A stretch of 64,000 bases of DNA from NCBI GenBank assembly GCA_001029295.1, contig LDXJ01000061.1:62001-126000 (forward strand), in the 5' to 3' direction. The notes under the pieces are model-generated. The model ran no database searches, was not told the origin of the DNA, and saw only the letters and a program-made list of their open reading frames with translations. A program made the translations under genes and the position numbers. This DNA is from Peptococcaceae bacterium CEB3 (GTDB lineage: Bacteria; Bacillota; Desulfitobacteriia; Desulfitobacteriales; Desulfitobacteriaceae). Below are positions 50,917 to 61,079 of the stretch, piece by piece (the first letter of the stretch is position 1; each line of letters starts with the position of its first letter).

Positions 50917-52173
50917 TTACAGCCCCTTCACGCCGATATCCCGGCGGTAGTGAGCTCCGGGAAAGTCTATCTCGGCTATCAGGCCGTAAGCGCGCTCCCG
51001 CGCCTCAGCCAGGGTCCCGCCCAAGGCCGTGACAGCCAAAACCCGGCCCCCGCAGCTCACAACCTGTCCCCCTCTCAACTCCGTCCCCGCCTGAAAAACA
51101 GCTTGGCCGGGAGGGAGGGTCTCAGGCAAGCCGATGGGTATGCCTTTCGGGTAGGCCGCCGGATAACCGGGAGCCGCCATGACTACGCAGACAGCGGCTT
51201 CGTCAGACCATGTCAGCTCCTGTCCGCTTAACTGTTTCTCCGTACAGGACCAAAGGACAGGCAGAAGATCAGACTCCAGCCGCAGCATGACGACCTGGGT
51301 CTCGGGATCGCCGAAGCGAACATTGTATTCCAAAACCTTCGGCCCTTCTTGCGTGAGCATCAGTCCCAGGAAGAGCACGCCCGTAAAAGGCATTCCTTTC
51401 TCCCGCATGGTGTTCAGCGTCGGTTCCAGGATCGTCTCCCTGACGATTTTCTCCACTTCCGGAGTCCAGACGGGCGCGGGACTGTATGTACCCATGCCCC
51501 CCGTATTCAGCCCCCGGTCCCCATCCAGGGCCCGTTTGTGGTCCTGCACCGGCACCATGGGCATAGCTGTCAACCCGTCGGCAAAACAGAGTAAACTGAT
51601 TTCCTGTCCTTGCAGACACTCCTCAACCAAAATGCGCTTTCCGGCCTCCCCGAAAGCTCCCCCCATCATTTCATCCACAGCCTGAAGGGCTTCGGCCAAA
51701 CTCTGGGCCACAATGACCCCTTTTCCCGCCGCCAAGCCGTCCGCCTTTAAAACACAGGGAACTCCTAAAGTCCGGATGTAGTCTTTGGCCTTAGCCGGAT
51801 CTTCGAAAACTTCCCACCCGGCCGTCGGAATCCCAGCCTCCCTCATAATGAGCTTAGCGAAAAATTTGCTGCTTTCCAGCCTGGCTGCCGACCGCGACGG
51901 TCCGAAGATACGCAAGCCCGCCTCTTGAAAAACATCCACTATACCCTGGCTGAGGGGCTCTTCCGGTCCGACCACCGTCAAATCGATTTTTTTCTCCAGG
52001 GCAAACTTGACTAGGCCCTCCGTGTCCTGTGACGGAATCGGGACATTCCATGGCGAAGTGCCGGCATTGCCGGGGGCGACATAGAGCTCCGACAGCTCCG
52101 GACTCTGGGCCAGCTTCCAAGCCAAAGCGTGTTCCCGTCCGCCGCTGCCGACAATTAAAACTTTCTTACCCAT
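50917..52173 (-). CDS. purD: Phosphoribosylamine-glycine ligase PurD
   Basis: 418 residues, ATG 52173 after GGGGAGGAAG. ATP-grasp fold: start KKVLIVGSGGREHALAW, LKADGLAAGKGVIV, ECLQGQEISLLCFADG, GLNTGGMGTYSP, VLEYNVRFGDPETQ. Makes GAR from phosphoribosylamine, glycine and ATP (step 2). Last gene of the pur operon; the accessory region starts right after its stop. Confidence 0.98.
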   Translation of the reverse strand: MGKKVLIVGSGGREHALAWKLAQSPELSELYVAPGNAGTSPWNVPIPSQDTEGLVKFALEKKIDLTVVGPEEPLSQGIVDVFQEAGLRIFGPSRSAARLESSKFFAKLIMREAGIPTAGWEVFEDPAKAKDYIRTLGVPCVLKADGLAAGKGVIVAQSLAEALQAVDEMMGGAFGEAGKRILVEECLQGQEISLLCFADGLTAMPMVPVQDHKRALDGDRGLNTGGMGTYSPAPVWTPEVEKIVRETILEPTLNTMREKGMPFTGVLFLGLMLTQEGPKVLEYNVRFGDPETQVVMLRLESDLLPVLWSCTEKQLSGQELTWSDEAAVCVVMAAPGYPAAYPKGIPIGLPETLPPGQAVFQAGTELRGGQVVSCGGRVLAVTALGGTLAEARERAYGLIAEIDFPGAHYRRDIGVKGL

Positions 52174-52290
52174 CCGTTTCTTCCTCCCCACATACTCCGG
52201 ACTCGTTATGGAAGTTAAAGCAAATGAAATGACCAAATCAAAAAATTCGCGGCCGCCCAAGGCTCACCCCGGCTCTTCCGGAAACTGAAG

Positions 52291-53823
52291 TTAGTGTTGA
52301 AAATGCCGCCTGCGGGTAAAGAGCATAATCAAGTTCAGACGATCCGCCGCCTCGATCACGGCTTGGTCTTGCACGGATCCACCCGGCTGCACCAGGGCCC
52401 GGAGACCGGCTTTAGCCGCCTCCTCGACGGTGTCCGTAAAGAAGAAAGCATCGGAGGCCAAATAGGCTCCTTCGGCCCGGCTTCCCGCTTGGGTTAAAGC
52501 GATCCTGACCGAGCCGACCCGGTTCATCTGGCCGGCGCCGACCCCTAAAGTCTGCCCCTCCCGGCCAACGACAATGGCATTGGACTTCACGTGTTTTACG
52601 GCCTGCCAGGCAAACTCCAGCTCTTTCAGGTCCGCTTCACTCGGCCGGGCCTTGGTCACGACTTCCCAAGCGGAGGCGGGCACTGTGCCCTCATCCTCTT
52701 CTTGGACCAGGTAACCGCCGTCCACACTCCTGATCTTCCAGCCCGGTTTGCTTTGGGCTTCTCCCCGGCCCACCGCCCAAAGCCTGAGATTCACTTTTTC
52801 CTTGAGAATATCCCTGGCCTCCGGTGAAAATTCCGGCGCGATGACCACCTCATAGAAACGTTCTTTCAGGGCCGCGGCAACCGGCTCGTCCACCACCCGG
52901 TTGAAAGCCGCAATCCCTCCGAAGGCGGACACCGGGTCAGAGGCGAGAGCGCGTTCATAAGCCGCCAGAGGTGTGCCCCCCAAGGCGATGCCGCAAGGGT
53001 TCGTATGTTTGATGATCACGGCCGCCGCTTCCTGAAATTCCAGGACTGTCTTCCAGGCGGCATCCATATCCATCCAATTGTTATATGAAAGTTCTTTTCC
53101 CTGCAGTTGTTTACCCCCAGCCAAGGTCCCCGAGCCGTTGCTGGAATAGAAAGCCGCCTTTTGCTGCGGATTTTCTCCGTAACGCAGGTCCTGCACTTTT
53201 TTCGCCGTCAAACGCAGGACGGAGGGGAAGCCCCCTTTTTCCTCCAGCCTGCTCTCCAAGTAATCCGCAATCAGGCGATCGTACTCGGCCGTATGGGCAA
53301 AGGCCTCAGCCGCCAAGCGCTGCCGCACGCCGGCCGGGATTTGGCCTTTTTCCCGCAGCAAATCCAGAATTTCTCCGTAATGTTGGGGATTGACCACGAC
53401 CGTCACCCGTTCATGGTTTTTCGCCGCCGAGCGCACCATGCTCGGACCGCCGATATCTATGTTCTCCACCGCTTCTTCCAAACTGACCCCAGGTTTGGAG
53501 ATCGTCTCCCGGAAAGGATAGAGATTCACCGCCACCAAATCGATGTACTCGATGCCGTTTTTCTCCATTTGGGCCAAATGCTCTATGGACCTGCGCGCGA
53601 GAATCCCCCCATGAATTTTGGGATGAAGTGTCTTCACTCTGCCATCGAGGATTTCCGGGAAACCGGTCACTTCACTGATATACTTGACCGGCACCTCCGC
53701 TTCAACCAGCGTTTTGTAAGTACCGCCCGTTGACACCAGATCAAACCCCAACTCGACCAGTCCGCGGGCAAATTCCACAATTCCCTGCTTATCGGAGACA
53801 CTGATGACCGCTCTTCTTCCCAT
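52291..53823 (-). CDS. purH: Bifunctional AICAR formyltransferase/IMP cyclohydrolase PurH
   Basis: 510 residues, ATG after AAAGGGGG. N-terminal MGS-like IMP cyclohydrolase (VISVSDKQGIVEFARGLVELGFDLVSTGGT), C-terminal AICAR transformylase with KHTNPCG and SDAFFFTD. Catalyses the last two steps to IMP. 117 bases separate it from purD. Confidence 0.98.
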   Translation of the reverse strand: MGRRAVISVSDKQGIVEFARGLVELGFDLVSTGGTYKTLVEAEVPVKYISEVTGFPEILDGRVKTLHPKIHGGILARRSIEHLAQMEKNGIEYIDLVAVNLYPFRETISKPGVSLEEAVENIDIGGPSMVRSAAKNHERVTVVVNPQHYGEILDLLREKGQIPAGVRQRLAAEAFAHTAEYDRLIADYLESRLEEKGGFPSVLRLTAKKVQDLRYGENPQQKAAFYSSNGSGTLAGGKQLQGKELSYNNWMDMDAAWKTVLEFQEAAAVIIKHTNPCGIALGGTPLAAYERALASDPVSAFGGIAAFNRVVDEPVAAALKERFYEVVIAPEFSPEARDILKEKVNLRLWAVGRGEAQSKPGWKIRSVDGGYLVQEEDEGTVPASAWEVVTKARPSEADLKELEFAWQAVKHVKSNAIVVGREGQTLGVGAGQMNRVGSVRIALTQAGSRAEGAYLASDAFFFTDTVEEAAKAGLRALVQPGGSVQDQAVIEAADRLNLIMLFTRRRHFQH

Positions 53824-53892
53824 CTACACAACCCCCTTTAGAAATAACTTTTAAACCGCCCCAGCAATCATTCCCAAATAGAGACACTCTGC

Positions 53893-54516
53893 TTATCGGC
53901 TTCTCTCTGCCACCCGCACCCTCCTGCCGGAACGCTCCAGCCTTCCGGCAGCCAGCAGACGAACCGCTTCGGGATAAAGACGGTGCTCCACTGTGAGAAT
54001 CCGGGCTGAAAGGGTCTCTTCCGTATCCTCGGGGAGAACCGGCACAGTTTCCTGAAGAATGATCGGCCCGCTGTCCAACCCTTGGTCGACAAAATGTACC
54101 GTACAGCCGCTCACTTTCACCCCATAAGCCAGGGCCTGACGCTGGGCGTGCAGCCCGGGAAAAGCCGGCAGCAGAGACGGGTGGATATTGAGAATGGGAA
54201 AGCCGGCTCTTTGGATAAACCCTTCCCCCAGGATCCGCATGTAACCGGCCAGGAGGAGAAGCTCCATTTGCCGTTCTTTCAGCCAGGTCAACAAACTCTC
54301 TTCCCGGGCTTGGGGGGATGGGTAGTCAGCCGGGGCAAAAACCCTGACCGGAATTCCGGCAGACCGTGCCCTTGCCAATGCTTGAGCCCCTGCCTGATCT
54401 GACCCGACGGCGACCAGTTCTATGGGAAGTTCGCCTTTCTGCGCAAGGTCAATGAACATTTGGAGATTGCTGCCGCGCCCGGAAACTAAAACCCCCGTTC
54501 TCAGCGGAGTTCTCAT
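53893..54516 (-). CDS. purN: Phosphoribosylglycinamide formyltransferase PurN
   Basis: 207 residues. [45 protein letters not shown] (catalytic His) and [16 protein letters not shown]. Uses 10-formyl-THF to formylate GAR (step 3). ATG overlaps the purM stop (TGATG type, 4 bases). Confidence 0.97.
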   Translation of the reverse strand: MRTPLRTGVLVSGRGSNLQMFIDLAQKGELPIELVAVGSDQAGAQALARARSAGIPVRVFAPADYPSPQAREESLLTWLKERQMELLLLAGYMRILGEGFIQRAGFPILNIHPSLLPAFPGLHAQRQALAYGVKVSGCTVHFVDQGLDSGPIILQETVPVLPEDTEETLSARILTVEHRLYPEAVRLLAAGRLERSGRRVRVAERSR

Positions 54517-55529
54517 CGGTAGCTCACTCCTTCGCCCGGCTCCACCCGACCCAAGATCACGGGGGCTTCTCCCCCCCGCCGGAGCAGACTGAGCACGTCC
54601 TCTGAATCCTCCGGATGGACCAGCAGAATGAAGCCGACTCCCATATTGTACGTGCGGTACATCTCCGCTTCCTCCACCTCACCCAGCTTTTGCAGGAGAC
54701 CGAAGACTCCGGGAACCGGCCAGGCGCCCCGGTCGATCTCAACCCCCAGGCCTTGCGGCAGGACGCGCGGGATGTTTTCCGTCAGTCCTCCTCCTGTAAT
54801 ATGCACCATCCCCCGGATTTTACCGCTCCCCAGCAGGGGAAGGACTGTCTTCACATAGATGCGCGTGGGACGCAGCAGAACTTCTCCCAACGGTTCACCC
54901 AGTTCGGGAAAAACCGTGCTCAAGGGATAAGGCTCCAAGATCTTCCGGGTCAAAGAATACCCGTTGCTGTGCAACCCTGAAGATTTGAGCCCGATCAGAA
55001 CATCCCCCGCTTCAATTCCTTGGCCGTCGAGCAAGCGATCCCGGTTGACGACTCCTACTGCGAAACCGGCGATATCATATTCGTCCGGCGCGTAAAAGCC
55101 GGGCATCTCCGCGGTTTCACCGCCCAGCAAAGCACAGCCGGCCTCTCGGCACCCGTCCGCCACACCGCTCACGATGCCGGCAATCCTCTCCGGCACGACC
55201 CGCCCCACGGCCAAGTAATCCAAAAAGAAAAGGGGCTCCGCTCCCTGGACCAAAACATCGTTGACACACATGGCAACGGCATCCTGCCCGATCGTCGTAT
55301 GGCGGTCCATTTGGAAGGCCAAGCGAAGTTTGGTTCCCACCCCATCGGTGCCGGAGACGAGCACCGGATCGGGATACTTGCGGGTATCCAGGGAAAAAAG
55401 CCCCCCGAAACCGCCAAGCCCTCCCAGCACTCCCGGACGCAGTGTCCGCGCCGCGATCGGTTTAAGCTTCGCCGCGGCCTCATTGCCCGCTGCGATGTCC
55501 ACCCCCGCGTCTCGGTAAGAATATCCCAT
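54513..55529 (-). CDS. purM: Phosphoribosylformylglycinamidine cyclo-ligase PurM
   Basis: 338 residues. [36 protein letters not shown] (ATP site), [34 protein letters not shown]. Closes the imidazole ring to AIR (step 5). purL/purS/purQ for step 4 are not in the window between purF and purM, where they often lie, so FGAM synthase must be encoded elsewhere. Confidence 0.98.
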   Translation of the reverse strand: MGYSYRDAGVDIAAGNEAAAKLKPIAARTLRPGVLGGLGGFGGLFSLDTRKYPDPVLVSGTDGVGTKLRLAFQMDRHTTIGQDAVAMCVNDVLVQGAEPLFFLDYLAVGRVVPERIAGIVSGVADGCREAGCALLGGETAEMPGFYAPDEYDIAGFAVGVVNRDRLLDGQGIEAGDVLIGLKSSGLHSNGYSLTRKILEPYPLSTVFPELGEPLGEVLLRPTRIYVKTVLPLLGSGKIRGMVHITGGGLTENIPRVLPQGLGVEIDRGAWPVPGVFGLLQKLGEVEEAEMYRTYNMGVGFILLVHPEDSEDVLSLLRRGGEAPVILGRVEPGEGVSYR

Positions 55530-55531
55530 CC

Positions 55532-56935
55532 CTATCTCCCTTTCCTTTCGAAATCATATTTCCCTTTGTTGGCGGGAATCTCAATAGGATAGTCACCGTC
55601 AAAGCAGGCCAGGCAGACCGGTTCCTCCCCCAAGGCCCTTTTCAATCCTTCCTGGGAAAGATAATGCAAAGAATCCGCCCCTACGTAAGCCCGGATGCCT
55701 TCCAGGTTGAGTTGCGCCGCGATCAGCTTCTCCCTCTCCGCCGTGTCGATACCGTAATAGCAGGGATAGAGGACGGGCGGCGAACTGATAAGCAAATGGA
55801 CTTCTTCCGCCCCGGCGCCGCGCAGGATTCCCACCAAGCGGGAGCTCGTCGTGCCCCGGACAATTGAGTCATCGATCATGACTACCCTCTTACCCCGGAT
55901 CACCGAAGCGTTGGCGTTCAATTTCAAATGCACGGCGATTTCACGCATCTCCTGGGTGGGTTGAATAAAAGTCCGCCCGATATAACGGTTCTTGATCAGC
56001 CCTTCTTCGAAGGGAATCCCCAATGCGTGTGAGTAGCCCAGAGCCGCCGCCCTGCCGGAATCGGGAACCGGAATAACTATATCCGCCTGGATCGGACATT
56101 CCGCGGCCAATTCCTGTCCCATCCGGCGGCGGGCTTCGGAGACATTGATCTTGTCTATGGTGCTGTCCGGCCGAGCGAAATAAATATACTCAAAGGCACA
56201 CCCCGCTCTGCGGGGGGAGGCGAGCCCCGGTCGAGAATGAAGCCCCTGTTCATCAATGGTCACGATCTCACCGGGTTCCACATCCCGGATGAGACGCGCC
56301 CCGATGCTGTCCAGAGCACAACTTTCCGAGGTCAGGACGTAACGTTCTCCCAGTTGACCGATACACAGGGGACGGATGCCGTAAGGATCCCGAACACCGA
56401 GCACCTTGTCCTCGGCCAGAATGACCAAAGCGTAGGCTCCCCGCAAATCCATCATGGTTTTCGTCACCGCGTCTTCCAAACAGCCGCGGCGATAGCGGGC
56501 AATCAGGTTAATAATCACCTCACTGTCCACTGTCGTCTGGAACACGGCACCATCTTTACTCAGTTCCTCGCGCAACTCGGCCGCGTTCGTGAGATTTCCG
56601 TTGTGGGCCAGGGCCATCATCCCGTTTTGGTAATGGACCACCAGCGGCTGGGCATTAGCCAACAAACTGGAACCTGTCGTTGAATAACGCACATGCCCGA
56701 TGGCCATCTTACCGCCGCTTTGCTCCATGATCCGGTCGGAAAAAACCTCCGAAACCAGTCCCATCCCTTTGTGCAACTCGATATTCCGCCCGTCGGAAAC
56801 CGCGATCCCCGCACTTTCTTGCCCCCTATGCTGCAGAGCATAAAGGCCGTAATAAGTCAGACGGGACACCTCCAGCTCCGGCGCGTAGAGGCCGAAAACA
56901 CCACACTCTTCTTTGGGCTTGTCGTCCCTCGTCAC
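55532..56935 (-). CDS. purF: Amidophosphoribosyltransferase PurF
   Basis: 467 residues from GTG 56935 (GGGGG 6 bases upstream); an ATG five codons earlier is possible. Short propeptide then the N-terminal nucleophile Cys11 in [21 protein letters not shown], and the C-terminal PRTase with [14 protein letters not shown]. Cysteines in the C-terminal part ([16 protein letters not shown]) fit the iron-sulfur-containing B. subtilis type. Commits PRPP to purine synthesis (step 1). Confidence 0.97.
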   Translation of the reverse strand: MTRDDKPKEECGVFGLYAPELEVSRLTYYGLYALQHRGQESAGIAVSDGRNIELHKGMGLVSEVFSDRIMEQSGGKMAIGHVRYSTTGSSLLANAQPLVVHYQNGMMALAHNGNLTNAAELREELSKDGAVFQTTVDSEVIINLIARYRRGCLEDAVTKTMMDLRGAYALVILAEDKVLGVRDPYGIRPLCIGQLGERYVLTSESCALDSIGARLIRDVEPGEIVTIDEQGLHSRPGLASPRRAGCAFEYIYFARPDSTIDKINVSEARRRMGQELAAECPIQADIVIPVPDSGRAAALGYSHALGIPFEEGLIKNRYIGRTFIQPTQEMREIAVHLKLNANASVIRGKRVVMIDDSIVRGTTSSRLVGILRGAGAEEVHLLISSPPVLYPCYYGIDTAEREKLIAAQLNLEGIRAYVGADSLHYLSQEGLKRALGEEPVCLACFDGDYPIEIPANKGKYDFERKGR

Positions 56936-57140
56936 CTTCAACCCCCTCATTGCCGCAAAGCTCGCTTTCCGAAGCACGAAGCAGCCCAAGGTGTGAGTTC
57001 GTGCACTCCCGGCCGGCTCTGTCAGGCTTCGCGGACATTTCTATCCAATAGTGAGACTCAGGCGTCTACCAGCGTTCCGGGTAAGGTTCACCCGTGTAAT
57101 GATACTCCGCTCCTCGGTGGAACTCGTTATCATCCTCCGA

Positions 57141-57238
57141 CACCCCGGTCGGATTATTGGGGGAGAACTTTCTCATCCTGATCCGGGACAGCAATTCCAG
57201 GTATGCGCCCCGGCCGGATTATTCCGGAAGAACTTCTT
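57141..57238. repeat. Direct repeat of the purC tail
   Basis: 57206-57238 contains the last codons and stop of purC; 57141-57173 repeats it, about 26 of 33 bases matching, 65 bases away. It lies in the 283-base gap between purC and purF. Confidence 0.6.
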
Positions 57239-57935
57239 TGACCCGGCGGTAAACCTCCAAGTAGGCTTCTTCCACTTGGCCGAGGTCCCGGCGAAAACGG
57301 TCCTTATCCAGCTTTTCCCGGGTCTCCTTGTCCCAAAAACGGCAAGTGTCAGGCGAAATCTCATCCCCCAGCAAAATGGTGTCTCCCGCGAAACCGAATT
57401 CCAGTTTGAAATCAACGAGTTCAATCCCAGCTTTGTCCATAATCCCGGATAGGACCCGGTTCACTGCCAGCGCCATTTCCTGAATCCGTTCCACCGTCGC
57501 GGCATGGGCCCAACCCATAGCCTTGATGTGGGATTCGTTGACCAGGGGATCCCCCAAAGCGTCGTCCTTGTAATAAAGCTCGACGACCGGTTGGGGCAAA
57601 CGGTACCCTTCCTCCGTCCCCACTCTTTGGGCCAGGCTGCCGGCCACGACATTGCGCACCACCACTTCCAGCGGGATCATGCGCAAACGCTTTACCAGCA
57701 TCTGCCTCTCCCCCAGAGCCTCGACGAAATGGGTCGAAACCCCGGCCTTCTCCATTTCCCGGAAAAACAGAGCAGAGAGTTGATTATTCACCATCCCTTT
57801 ATCCAGGATTTGCCCCTTTTTCTGCCCGTTCAGGGCCGTGGCGTCATCTTTGTAATCCACCCAGTAATACTCCGCCTCGTCCGTGAGAAATACTTTCTTG
57901 GCTTTGCCTTCATAAAGTAACGCGCCTTTTTCCAT
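57219..57935 (-). CDS. purC: SAICAR synthetase PurC
   Basis: 238 residues, ATG after [16 protein letters not shown]-type start ([11 protein letters not shown]), [30 protein letters not shown] and [12 protein letters not shown]. Joins aspartate to CAIR (step 8). ORF context: 95 bases after purB. Confidence 0.98.
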   Translation of the reverse strand: MEKGALLYEGKAKKVFLTDEAEYYWVDYKDDATALNGQKKGQILDKGMVNNQLSALFFREMEKAGVSTHFVEALGERQMLVKRLRMIPLEVVVRNVVAGSLAQRVGTEEGYRLPQPVVELYYKDDALGDPLVNESHIKAMGWAHAATVERIQEMALAVNRVLSGIMDKAGIELVDFKLEFGFAGDTILLGDEISPDTCRFWDKETREKLDKDRFRRDLGQVEEAYLEVYRRVKEVLPE

Positions 57936-58030
57936 AAATCAACGACCCCTTCCCTCTGGTTTTCTGCCCTGCCGCCTCTTGTTGGCCCCATTGTCAACGC
58001 ACCGCTGCGCCCGGCCGGTCTTCCAACTTA

Positions 58031-59326
58031 CTACGCCAGCCCGACCCGTTTAAAAATATCCCCCACATGTTTGGTATGGTAAGAGAAATCAAAGAGAGCC
58101 GCAATCTCCTCCTCGCTCAAGTGAGCGCGAATGCGGGAATCCCCTGTAACCAGCGTTTGGAAGTTCTCCCTCGTCTCCCAAGCTTTCATTGCTTCTTCCT
58201 GAACCCAGGCGTAAGCGGTTTCCCGGCTCACACGCTTATCGATCAAAGCCAGCAAGACCCTTTGGGAAAATATCAAGCCGTGGACTTTGGCGATATTCTC
58301 TTTCATCCGCTCGGGGAAGATCTTTAACCCTTCCAGGAGTTGAATAGTTCTGTGCAACATAAAATCCAAGCCGATCGTGCTGTCGGGCAAAATGACCCGC
58401 TCCGCGGAAGAATGAGAAATGTCCCGCTCGTGCCAAAGGGCCACGTTTTCCAGCGCCGTTACGGCATTGCCCCTGATGACCCGGGATAAACCCGAAATAT
58501 TCTCCGACATAATGGGGTTCTTTTTGTGAGGCATGGCAGAGGAACCTTTCTGCCCTTGACCGAAACCCTCTTCCACTTCATGCACATCCGTACGCTGCAA
58601 ATTGCGCACTTCGGTCGCGATTTTGTCCAGGGAACTGGCGATTCCGGCCAGGGTGGTGACAAAGAAAGCATGGCGATCCCTTTGCAGGATCTGGGTGGAT
58701 ACGGGCGCGGGTTTCAGGTTGAGTTTCCGGCAAACCGCCTCTTCCACTTCCGGCTCTACATTGGCGAACGTTCCCACGGCACCGGAGATTTTGCCATAGC
58801 GAATTTCCTCCCGGGCAAAGTTCAGGCGCCCCTTTTGCCGCCGGATTTCGTCGTACCACAAGGCGAACTTGAGCCCCAGCGTAATCGGCTCGGCATGGAT
58901 CCCGTGGGTTCGCCCCATCATTAGGGTGTCCCGGTGTTCAAGGGCCCGTTTTTTCAAAACCTCTTCCAGGCGTTCTATTTTGCCGAGCAAAATATCGGCC
59001 GCTTCCACCAGTTGCAGGGAGAGAGCCGTGTCCAAGACGTCTGAGGAAGTCATCCCCAGGTGGATGTATTTCGCTTCGTCTCCCACGTTTTCCGCCACAT
59101 TGGTCCGAAAGGCCTCGACATCATGCCGTGTCACCTGCTCGATCTCTTGGACCCTTTCCCAACTGAAAGCCGCCCGCTCCCGGATCACGTCCACAGCAGC
59201 CGCCGGTATCCGGCCCAGAGAGGCCCATCCTTCGCAGGCCGCAATCTCGATTTTCAGCCAGAGGGAGAGACGATGTTCATCAGTCCAAACCTTTCCCATC
59301 TCTGGCAGGGTATAACGTTCAATCAT
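58031..59326 (-). CDS. purB: Adenylosuccinate lyase PurB
   Basis: 431 residues. MIERYTLPEMGKVWTDEHRL start, TSSDVLDTALSLQL, MGRTHGIHAEP and the signature GSSAMPHKKNP. Splits SAICAR and adenylosuccinate, so it serves both IMP and AMP formation. Second gene of the operon. Confidence 0.98.
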   Translation of the reverse strand: MIERYTLPEMGKVWTDEHRLSLWLKIEIAACEGWASLGRIPAAAVDVIRERAAFSWERVQEIEQVTRHDVEAFRTNVAENVGDEAKYIHLGMTSSDVLDTALSLQLVEAADILLGKIERLEEVLKKRALEHRDTLMMGRTHGIHAEPITLGLKFALWYDEIRRQKGRLNFAREEIRYGKISGAVGTFANVEPEVEEAVCRKLNLKPAPVSTQILQRDRHAFFVTTLAGIASSLDKIATEVRNLQRTDVHEVEEGFGQGQKGSSAMPHKKNPIMSENISGLSRVIRGNAVTALENVALWHERDISHSSAERVILPDSTIGLDFMLHRTIQLLEGLKIFPERMKENIAKVHGLIFSQRVLLALIDKRVSRETAYAWVQEEAMKAWETRENFQTLVTGDSRIRAHLSEEEIAALFDFSYHTKHVGDIFKRVGLA

Positions 59327-59349
59327 AGGGGGCTCGCCTTCCTTCGTTT

Positions 59350-59530
59350 GCTCATTTCACAGTTTACCCAATTTCAGAGCTTACCCGCTTTCACGGCGTT
59401 ATTGGCATAGCTTACCAGTCTGTCAGCCGCGTTCGCGATAAATCCTTCGCCATGATGAATCCTTCGCCATGCCATATAGATGGTTATTACCTCGCCGCTA
59501 GCTATTATCTCGCCGCCGGCGGCATGGGCG
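59350..59530. repeat. Degenerate tandem repeats between purE and purB
   Basis: In the 213-base gap, AATCCTTCGCCATG occurs twice, TATTACCTCGCCGC and TATTATCTCGCCGC once each, and a looser TTTCACAGTTTACCC/TTTCAGAGCTTACCC pair before them. No gene; co-transcribed spacer of the operon. Confidence 0.6.
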
Positions 59531-59539
59531 CCTGCCCCT

Positions 59540-60064
59540 TTAGGATTCCCCGGCTGCCGCTTTTTCACTGAGCTTTGTCAGCAGGGCCAAGTCTTTGCGC
59601 TCCACCTCTTCCGCCAATTCCCGGCGGTAGGTCCGCAGCGCCGAGCGCAACGGCTCCCGGCCGGCGGCCAGGATTTGCACCGCCAAGAGTCCGGCATTGC
59701 GAGCCGCGCCAATACCTACGGTCGCAACCGGAACGCCCGGAGGCATTTGGACAATAGCGTAGAGCGCGTCTACGCCCGCCAGGGCACCGCTCGCGATCGG
59801 CAATCCGATCACCGGCAAACTGGTACTCCCGGCCACGACGCCCGGAAGGTGTGCCGCCAGGCCGGCGGCCGCAATGATCACCTGTCCTCCCTGGGCCTCA
59901 AAAACCTTGACCCAACTGAGAGTCCTCTCCAAAGTCCTGTGAGCGGAAGAGACTTTCACCTCATACGGTACTTTGAACTTCTGCAGAACCCTTATGGCCT
60001 CCTCAACCACCGGATAATCCGAATCACTGCCCATAACGATTCCCACTAAAGACATCTCAGACAT
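59540..60064 (-). CDS. purE: N5-carboxyaminoimidazole ribonucleotide mutase PurE
   Basis: 174 residues, ATG 60064 after AAAGGA; a start 11 codons upstream lacks a binding site. [39 protein letters not shown] and PVIGLPI. Carboxylates AIR to CAIR (step 6/7); purK is absent here, so either class II PurE activity or a distant purK. First gene of the pur operon. Confidence 0.97.
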   Translation of the reverse strand: MSEMSLVGIVMGSDSDYPVVEEAIRVLQKFKVPYEVKVSSAHRTLERTLSWVKVFEAQGGQVIIAAAGLAAHLPGVVAGSTSLPVIGLPIASGALAGVDALYAIVQMPPGVPVATVGIGAARNAGLLAVQILAAGREPLRSALRTYRRELAEEVERKDLALLTKLSEKAAAGES

Positions 60065-60170
60065 CTTCACATTCCTTTCGTCAAAAAGATTAATCACTCA
60101 GTGACTTATCGACTTAGGATCGCTTAAGCCTAAAGTTGTTTCGCCGAGGTCATCCGTAAACCACTCCCAC

Positions 60171-60276
60171 GGCTTAAGCTCCGCGTTACGTCTGCCGCTG
60201 TAGGGCCCTTGAAAATTTCACCGGGGGTTCCCCGGCCGCTTTGAGCTTCATGTTATGTCTGCTCTCCGCCGCTGTA
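60171..60276. repeat. Tandem duplication in the pur operon leader
   Basis: 60171-60202 (GGCTTAAGCTCCGCGTTACG...CGCTGTA) is repeated in diverged form at 60237-60276, about 66 bases away. It makes up most of the transcribed leader of purE. Confidence 0.6.
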
Positions 60277-60279
60277 CCC

Positions 60280-60308
60280 ATTTTACAAGAGACTCTCAGA
60301 CAGGTCAA
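60280..60308 (-). promoter_or_regulatory. Promoter of the pur operon
   Basis: Minus-strand TTGACC (60308-60303), 17-base spacer, TAAAAT (60285-60280), about 210 bases before purE. Confidence 0.75.
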
Positions 60309-60312
60309 TGAT

Positions 60313-60354
60313 AAATTCGAACATTAATGGCTAATCTTTATTCAATGTTCGCCA
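60313..60354 (-). promoter_or_regulatory. PurR operator (two inverted PurBoxes)
   Basis: CGAACATT (60318-60325) and AATGTTCG (60344-60351) in inverted order with 18 bases between, within AAATTCGAACATTA and TCAATGTTCGCCAT, as for B. subtilis PurBoxes. They lie just upstream of the -35. PurR binding would repress the operon until PRPP rises. Confidence 0.8.
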
Positions 60355-60358
60355 TCTG

Positions 60359-60940
60359 TCATTTTTTGTGAGCCATCACTTTTTTCCCCCGGATAATGAT
60401 CCTATCCAACACCTCTTCGTACCGCACGACCAGCCAGCCGATCAGCCCCCCCAAGACCACTCCGCCGAGCACATCCAGAGGGTAGTGCACACCCACATAG
60501 ATACGCGAAAAGCCGATCAGGGCAGCCAAGGCAAGAGCCGCCACCCCAATGCTTTTGCTTTTGCGAAAGAGAACGGTCGCCGGAGCGAAAGACGTCGTAG
60601 TATGCCCCGACGGAAACGAATATTGGAGGGGCTTGTCCGCAAGAATTCTGACGTCCGTCCAACGCAAAAACGGTCGGGGTCGGGCCACGATGCTCTTGAG
60701 TACCTCATCGCAGAAAAACCAACCCAACATAAGGGCGACCATGGCCAGAAAAGCCGCTTTGCGGCCTCTCCCCCGCCCGAAGACAGCGAGCGCGAAAGCT
60801 ATAAAGAGCCAGATCAGGCCCCCGGCACCAAGATGGGTTAGGAAAGGCATGGTCAAATCGAAAAGCGGATTCCGCCAAGCGTGGGTCACCGTGTAAAAAA
60901 GCCTTCCGTCCATTGTCAATAGCCACTTGAAAAATACCAT
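60359..60940 (-). CDS. PAP2-family phosphatase (undecaprenyl-pyrophosphate phosphatase-like)
   Basis: 193 residues, ATG 60940 after AGGAGG. Six membrane segments and the three PAP2 motifs: KSIVARPRP, PSGH and SRIYVGVHYPLD. Probably dephosphorylates a lipid pyrophosphate such as undecaprenyl-PP at the outer face of the membrane. A 119-bp MITE ends 12 bases upstream of its ribosome binding site. Confidence 0.92.
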   Translation of the reverse strand: MVFFKWLLTMDGRLFYTVTHAWRNPLFDLTMPFLTHLGAGGLIWLFIAFALAVFGRGRGRKAAFLAMVALMLGWFFCDEVLKSIVARPRPFLRWTDVRILADKPLQYSFPSGHTTTSFAPATVLFRKSKSIGVAALALAALIGFSRIYVGVHYPLDVLGGVVLGGLIGWLVVRYEEVLDRIIIRGKKVMAHKK

Positions 60941-60960
60941 ATCTCCTCCTGCCGGCGAAC

Positions 60961-61079
60961 GTGACTATTCACCGGTTAAAAAGTTTCCGAAAAGGTCCTG
61001 TTGCCGCTGCCTGGCAACTATTTTCATGCTCTGTCGGCTGCACTTGGGCGACAGGGGAATCTACCCCCTGAATAGTTAC
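60961..61079. mobile_element. 119-bp MITE with 8-bp target duplication
   Basis: Ends GTGACTATTCA and TGAATAGTTAC are inverted repeats (10 of 11). It is flanked by CGGCGAAC (60953-60960) and CGGCAAAC (61080-61087), an 8-bp target duplication with one mismatch. Internal arms AACTATT/AATAGTT, CTGTCG/CGACAG and GGGG/CCCC allow strong folding. No coding capacity. GTAA ends with 8-bp duplication suggest mobilisation by an IS66-type transposase. Confidence 0.75.
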
